A stretch of 8,352 bases of DNA from G020354945 sp964570585. GTDB lineage: Bacteria; Omnitrophota; Gorgyraeia; JABMRG01; JAFGKX01. The stretch lies in contig CAZMYR010000054.1 of the NCBI GenBank assembly GCA_964570585.1, forward strand, positions 1 to 8,352, in the 5' to 3' direction. The position numbers were made by a program, and so were the translations under genes. Shown here one piece after another: positions 6,287-8,352 of this stretch. Position 1 is the first letter of the stretch. The number at the start of each line of letters is the position of its first letter. The notes below the pieces were generated by a model. That model was not told where the DNA came from, did not search any database, and was given only the letters and a program-made list of their open reading frames with translations.

Positions 6287-7788
6287 TTTTCCCTACTGCC
6301 ACATTCGATTGAATAAGTGGTTACCTCATATACATCTCTTGCCTCTTTTCTTAAATTGCCAAATTCGCAGTAATTGAACCCCTCCATAAAAATCTCATCT
6401 TGCTTGAGTGCTTCTAAAAACTTATTTGCCCTATTCATTTGTTGCGAAGGGTTCTTTAAAAAAACCATTCCCTGCAGCGACATTTCGATTTTAAAATCAG
6501 GCAGTTCTTTAGCCTCAAACGAAGTAATCCACACCCCTTCAGGTAAATTTGCTGCTAGATGGTTGAATTTATCTGTTAAATATATCCTTTCGGTAAACAA
6601 CGATTTTAAAAATTTGGTTGTTTTTGATGTTTTGCTTTTCAATCTCTCGAGTGTTTCAATAGGAATATTTGCCGTAGCAGCAGGTAAAGATACGGCTTTC
6701 TCCTGTACAATTTTAAACTGCGACCTTGCTGAAAAAACAATGCCGATACTGTATAGAAGCGTAAGTAAAATAAGCGCTGCTGCGATACTTAGAACAGAAG
6801 CGAGCTGTTTTCCGATTTTAACTTTAGCCTCTTTAACTTTTGCATATGGCGGTAATAAATTTACTCTGTATATATCCCTGCCTAAGCCATTCATTGCTGC
6901 CCCTGTAGCTATTACAGCACCAACCGAGTTTAATTTCGAACCTTTTACTATATTAGAAAAATCTACTACTTCGGTGGCAATATTAAGCTCCTCAGCTAAT
7001 TCTCTGCTTAACCCAGCCAAATCATTTCGCCCACATATAATCAATTTTTTGATTTCTTTAGAATACGGCTTTCTCTTATAATAATCGAAAGAAAGTCTTA
7101 GTTCGCTAATCAACCTTTCTTTGAGCGTTTCTCTGTGTCCCGATATAGGTATATCTCTACTTATGGTAGGGTAATTTGCTTCAATAATGTTTATGCTCGC
7201 CGTTTTCTCAGCTGCATCAACCTGAAGCAAAGCTATTGCCTCATCTTTTTTAATGGGCTTGCACCTGATATTAAGGACTCTTGATAAAGCAAGTGGCGCA
7301 ATATCTATTCCCGCTATTTTGACCCCGGTATCCTGGAAAAGTTTTATTTGCGATTCTACATCTGACTTCTGCGCAGCAACAAAGAAAACACGCATCAGCC
7401 TGTTCTCTTTAGAAATATCTATAATTTTAAAATCAGAAATTACATCTTCTATTTTAAACGGGATATATTTTCTTGCTTCAAATTTAATAGCCTGGGCCTG
7501 CTCAGACCTGGGCAAAAGGGGCATATCAAAATGTCTAACCATTATTCCTGCTTCGGGTAAAACAAAAAATGCCTTATTCGGTTTTGCTTTCAGTTTACCG
7601 AAGGAAGATTTTATTGCCTCAATTGTCCTTTTATTCAGTTCTTCTTTAGAAGAATAGATTTCATCCGGTGAAATCGACCTTTCCGTTTTTATGCAATCGG
7701 TAATGGTGGGCTTATTAAACCTGCCGGAGATACTCACTATGTGAACAAAGTTTTTAGTAATATATACGCCAGTGCCTACTTTAGCCAT
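6283..7788 (-). CDS. pilM: PilM-PilN fusion protein (GspL-like architecture)
   Basis: Residues 1 to about 300 form an actin-like PilM domain, with the family stretch IMVRHFDMPLLPRSEQAQAI (82-101) and FEARKYIPF (103-111), and a later AGIDIAPLALSR (159-170). At 308-314 comes RVNLLPP, the motif that normally opens a separate PilN protein and docks into PilM. A membrane helix (about 328-352), a linker and a PilN-type periplasmic domain (about 395-501, with NLPEGVWITSFEAK) follow. One 501-aa chain thus does the job of two proteins, with the cytoplasm-membrane-periplasm order of GspL. The nucleotide-binding motifs of the actin fold look degraded: the DIG of phosphate-1 reads VYIT, and Gly residues are missing from phosphate-2 (VDAAEKT) and the adenosine motif (CGRNDL). 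The ATG lies 1 nt after the regulator's stop codon, with AGAGG at a proper distance. Confidence 0.92.
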   Translation of the reverse strand: MAKVGTGVYITKNFVHIVSISGRFNKPTITDCIKTERSISPDEIYSSKEELNKRTIEAIKSSFGKLKAKPNKAFFVLPEAGIMVRHFDMPLLPRSEQAQAIKFEARKYIPFKIEDVISDFKIIDISKENRLMRVFFVAAQKSDVESQIKLFQDTGVKIAGIDIAPLALSRVLNIRCKPIKKDEAIALLQVDAAEKTASINIIEANYPTISRDIPISGHRETLKERLISELRLSFDYYKRKPYSKEIKKLIICGRNDLAGLSRELAEELNIATEVVDFSNIVKGSKLNSVGAVIATGAAMNGLGRDIYRVNLLPPYAKVKEAKVKIGKQLASVLSIAAALILLTLLYSIGIVFSARSQFKIVQEKAVSLPAATANIPIETLERLKSKTSKTTKFLKSLFTERIYLTDKFNHLAANLPEGVWITSFEAKELPDFKIEMSLQGMVFLKNPSQQMNRANKFLEALKQDEIFMEGFNYCEFGNLRKEARDVYEVTTYSIECGSREK

Positions 7789-7789
7789 T

Positions 7790-7978
7790 TCAAATACCTC
7801 TACCCATAATCTTTTTAAGCGCTGCTATATCCTTTTCAGTATACTCTCTCCAGCCATTAAGTTTATTTCGTCTTGCCTTTGGAAATACTCCCTTAGCTTC
7901 GTATCTTATCAGGGTCTGTTTTGAGATACTTAAAATTTTAGCTACTTCACTGGCTGAATAATATCTTTCCGAACGCAT
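7790..7978 (-). CDS. Small MerR/excisionase-like DNA-binding regulator
   Basis: This 62-aa protein is almost entirely one winged helix-turn-helix. The helix-turn-helix is YYSASEVAKILSISKQTLIR (6-25), followed by the wing and YTEKDIAALKKI (46-57) typical of the MerR N-terminal domain. It lacks the dimerisation helix and effector domain of true MerR sensors, so it resembles stand-alone excisionase-type proteins. The start at 7978 is chosen because GAGGAG lies 9 nt before it. An in-frame GTG at 7999 would add seven residues and has no such site. It is the first gene of the operon and is coupled to the PilM-PilN gene (TGA, A, ATG). It likely controls its own operon and perhaps the prepilin promoter; that role is inferred from position only. 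Confidence 0.87.
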   Translation of the reverse strand: MRSERYYSASEVAKILSISKQTLIRYEAKGVFPKARRNKLNGWREYTEKDIAALKKIMGRGI

Positions 7979-7986
7979 AACTACTA

Positions 7987-7993
7987 ACTCCTC
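7987..7993 (-). promoter_or_regulatory. Ribosome binding site that sets the regulator start
   Basis: TGAGGAG precedes the ATG at 7978 by 9 nt. It lies inside the longer GTG-initiated reading, which makes the shorter 62-aa product more likely. Confidence 0.7.
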
Positions 7994-8005
7994 AATCACA
8001 TTATA

Positions 8006-8058
8006 AGAGGACTCTGGGAAAAGTTTTCTAATTAAAATGTAATTTTTCAGGGACCTCT
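8006..8058 (-). promoter_or_regulatory. Possible leader hairpin before the regulator gene
   Basis: In the operon leader, AGAGG (8058-8054) can pair with CCTCT (8010-8006), and GAAAA (8048-8044) with TTTTC (8022-8018), separated by an internal loop of unpaired bases. The inner stem is A/T only and competes with a local palindrome GAAAA-G-TTTTC (8018-8028). The structure is weak and no function is assigned. Confidence 0.25.
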
Positions 8059-8064
8059 ATAAGA

Positions 8065-8093
8065 TACTTGTATATATTTGATAGTATTTGATA
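8065..8093. repeat. Helically phased 10-bp direct repeats (candidate operator)
   Basis: On the plus strand TATTTGATA occurs exactly at 8075-8083 and 8085-8093. A degenerate third copy, TACTTGTAT, lies at 8065-8073. The copies are spaced 10 bp apart, so they face the same side of the helix. They lie about 6 to 35 nt downstream of the predicted operon start site, where a bound protein would block transcription. Excisionase-type proteins are known to bind phased direct repeats, and the first gene of the operon encodes such a fold; that link is inferred. Confidence 0.5.
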
Positions 8094-8105
8094 TAGTGTG
8101 AAAGG

Positions 8106-8134
8106 AGTATATAATATTTGTAGATATTAGTCAA
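8106..8134 (-). promoter_or_regulatory. Sigma-70-type promoter of the main operon
   Basis: On the minus strand TTGACT (8134-8129) and TATACT (8111-8106) each match consensus at five of six bases, with a 17-nt spacer. The start site should be near 8099, giving a leader of about 120 nt before the regulator ATG. A- and T-tracts lie upstream (8135-8165). It is the best promoter found before the first gene. Confidence 0.78.
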
Positions 8135-8352
8135 ATGTTTTTATTGGGAAATTTTTGGATAAAATCTGACTATTTCTCTTTTTTTCTTCTCTTTTCTCTC
8201 TTTTTCTACTATTTTCAAATTCCATCGCAAAAGCGAAAAAGTGACAATGAAATACCGGAAACGAGCTTTGGGTTTTGCGAGCGAGCTTGTTTAAAATTTT
8301 TGCATGCTTGCCGGAGCGACTGTCAAAAATTGCGAAAACAAACGCGAAAAAG
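8135..8352. other. Upstream stretch without a convincing gene: pyrimidine tract and GCGA-rich segment
   Basis: From 8173 to 8207 the plus strand is 35 uninterrupted pyrimidines, which are purines on the transcribed side. From 8225 to 8352 the tetramer GCGA occurs six times, three of them as GCGAAAA, plus one inverted TCGC. Together TCGC-AAAA-GCGA makes a small hairpin at 8225-8236. An inverted repeat, AATTTTTG (8295-8302) and CAAAAATT (8324-8331), also occurs. Both strands happen to be open in one frame to the window edge. The minus-strand frame (stop at 8129-8127) could be the tail of an upstream gene, but its translation is low-complexity and unrecognised. No tRNA or other RNA gene was seen. 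Confidence 0.4.

Noticed and set aside
6374..7081. 235-codon open frame on the plus strand
   Set aside because: It is antisense to the PilM-PilN fusion, which has clear domains. The frame is open only as a by-product of codon use.
8000..8005. A second TATAAT just before the regulator gene
   Set aside because: The bases 16-19 nt upstream (GAAAAC region) do not resemble a -35 box. The promoter at 8134-8106 is much better.
8135..8352. Plus-strand gene starting at ATG 8135
   Set aside because: The nearest AAAGGAG is about 27 nt away, far beyond working distance. The N-terminus comes from the pyrimidine tract and is low-complexity Phe, Ser and Leu.
1..8352. CRISPR array, tRNA, rRNA, insertion sequence or phage genes
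   Set aside because: No repeat-spacer pattern, cloverleaf, transposase or integrase was seen. The small regulator is excisionase-like in fold only.

Overview
The window carries one almost fully transcribed minus-strand locus for a type IV filament machine (type IV pilus or type II secretion family). A secretin gene implies a cell with an outer membrane. The DNA is AT-rich, genes are tightly packed, and the proteins are rich in Lys, Ile and Glu. The family mix (a PilM-PilN fusion, a short secretin, and a membrane-anchored rather than lipoprotein PilP/GspC) suits an uncultured Gram-negative lineage such as Omnitrophota or a relative. That placement is inference from style; no rRNA or marker gene is present.

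Layout, in the direction of transcription (high to low coordinates). Positions 8352-7979 hold no convincing gene. This stretch has a GCGA-rich segment, a 35-nt pyrimidine tract, a good sigma-70-type promoter (8134-8106) and helically phased 10-bp direct repeats just after the predicted start site. Then follow a 62-aa MerR/excisionase-like regulator, a PilM-PilN fusion (GspL-like layout), PilO/GspM-like, PilP/GspC-like, secretin (PilQ/GspD), assembly ATPase (PilB/GspE) and platform protein (PilC/GspF). Most junctions are overlaps or gaps of 0-2 nt, so this is one operon with translational coupling. The one wider gap, 61 nt before the secretin, holds a heptamer-repeat hairpin. After the platform gene comes a 141-nt gap with a perfect-consensus promoter (TTGACA, 17 nt, TATAAT), a palindrome over its -35 box and a long stem-loop close to the predicted mRNA 5' end. 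Behind it lies the major prepilin gene. The last bases (25-1) may be the start of another gene.

How it works together: the fusion protein, PilO-like and PilP-like proteins should form the inner-membrane alignment complex that connects the cytoplasmic ATPase and platform protein to the outer-membrane secretin. The prepilin is the filament subunit. The ATPase N-terminus carries two well-preserved MshEN motifs, which suggests cyclic-di-GMP control. The separate promoter and 5' stem-loop would let the abundant subunit be made at higher levels than the machine. No prepilin peptidase, retraction ATPase (PilT), minor pilin set or pilotin is visible here, so pilus versus secretion function cannot be settled.
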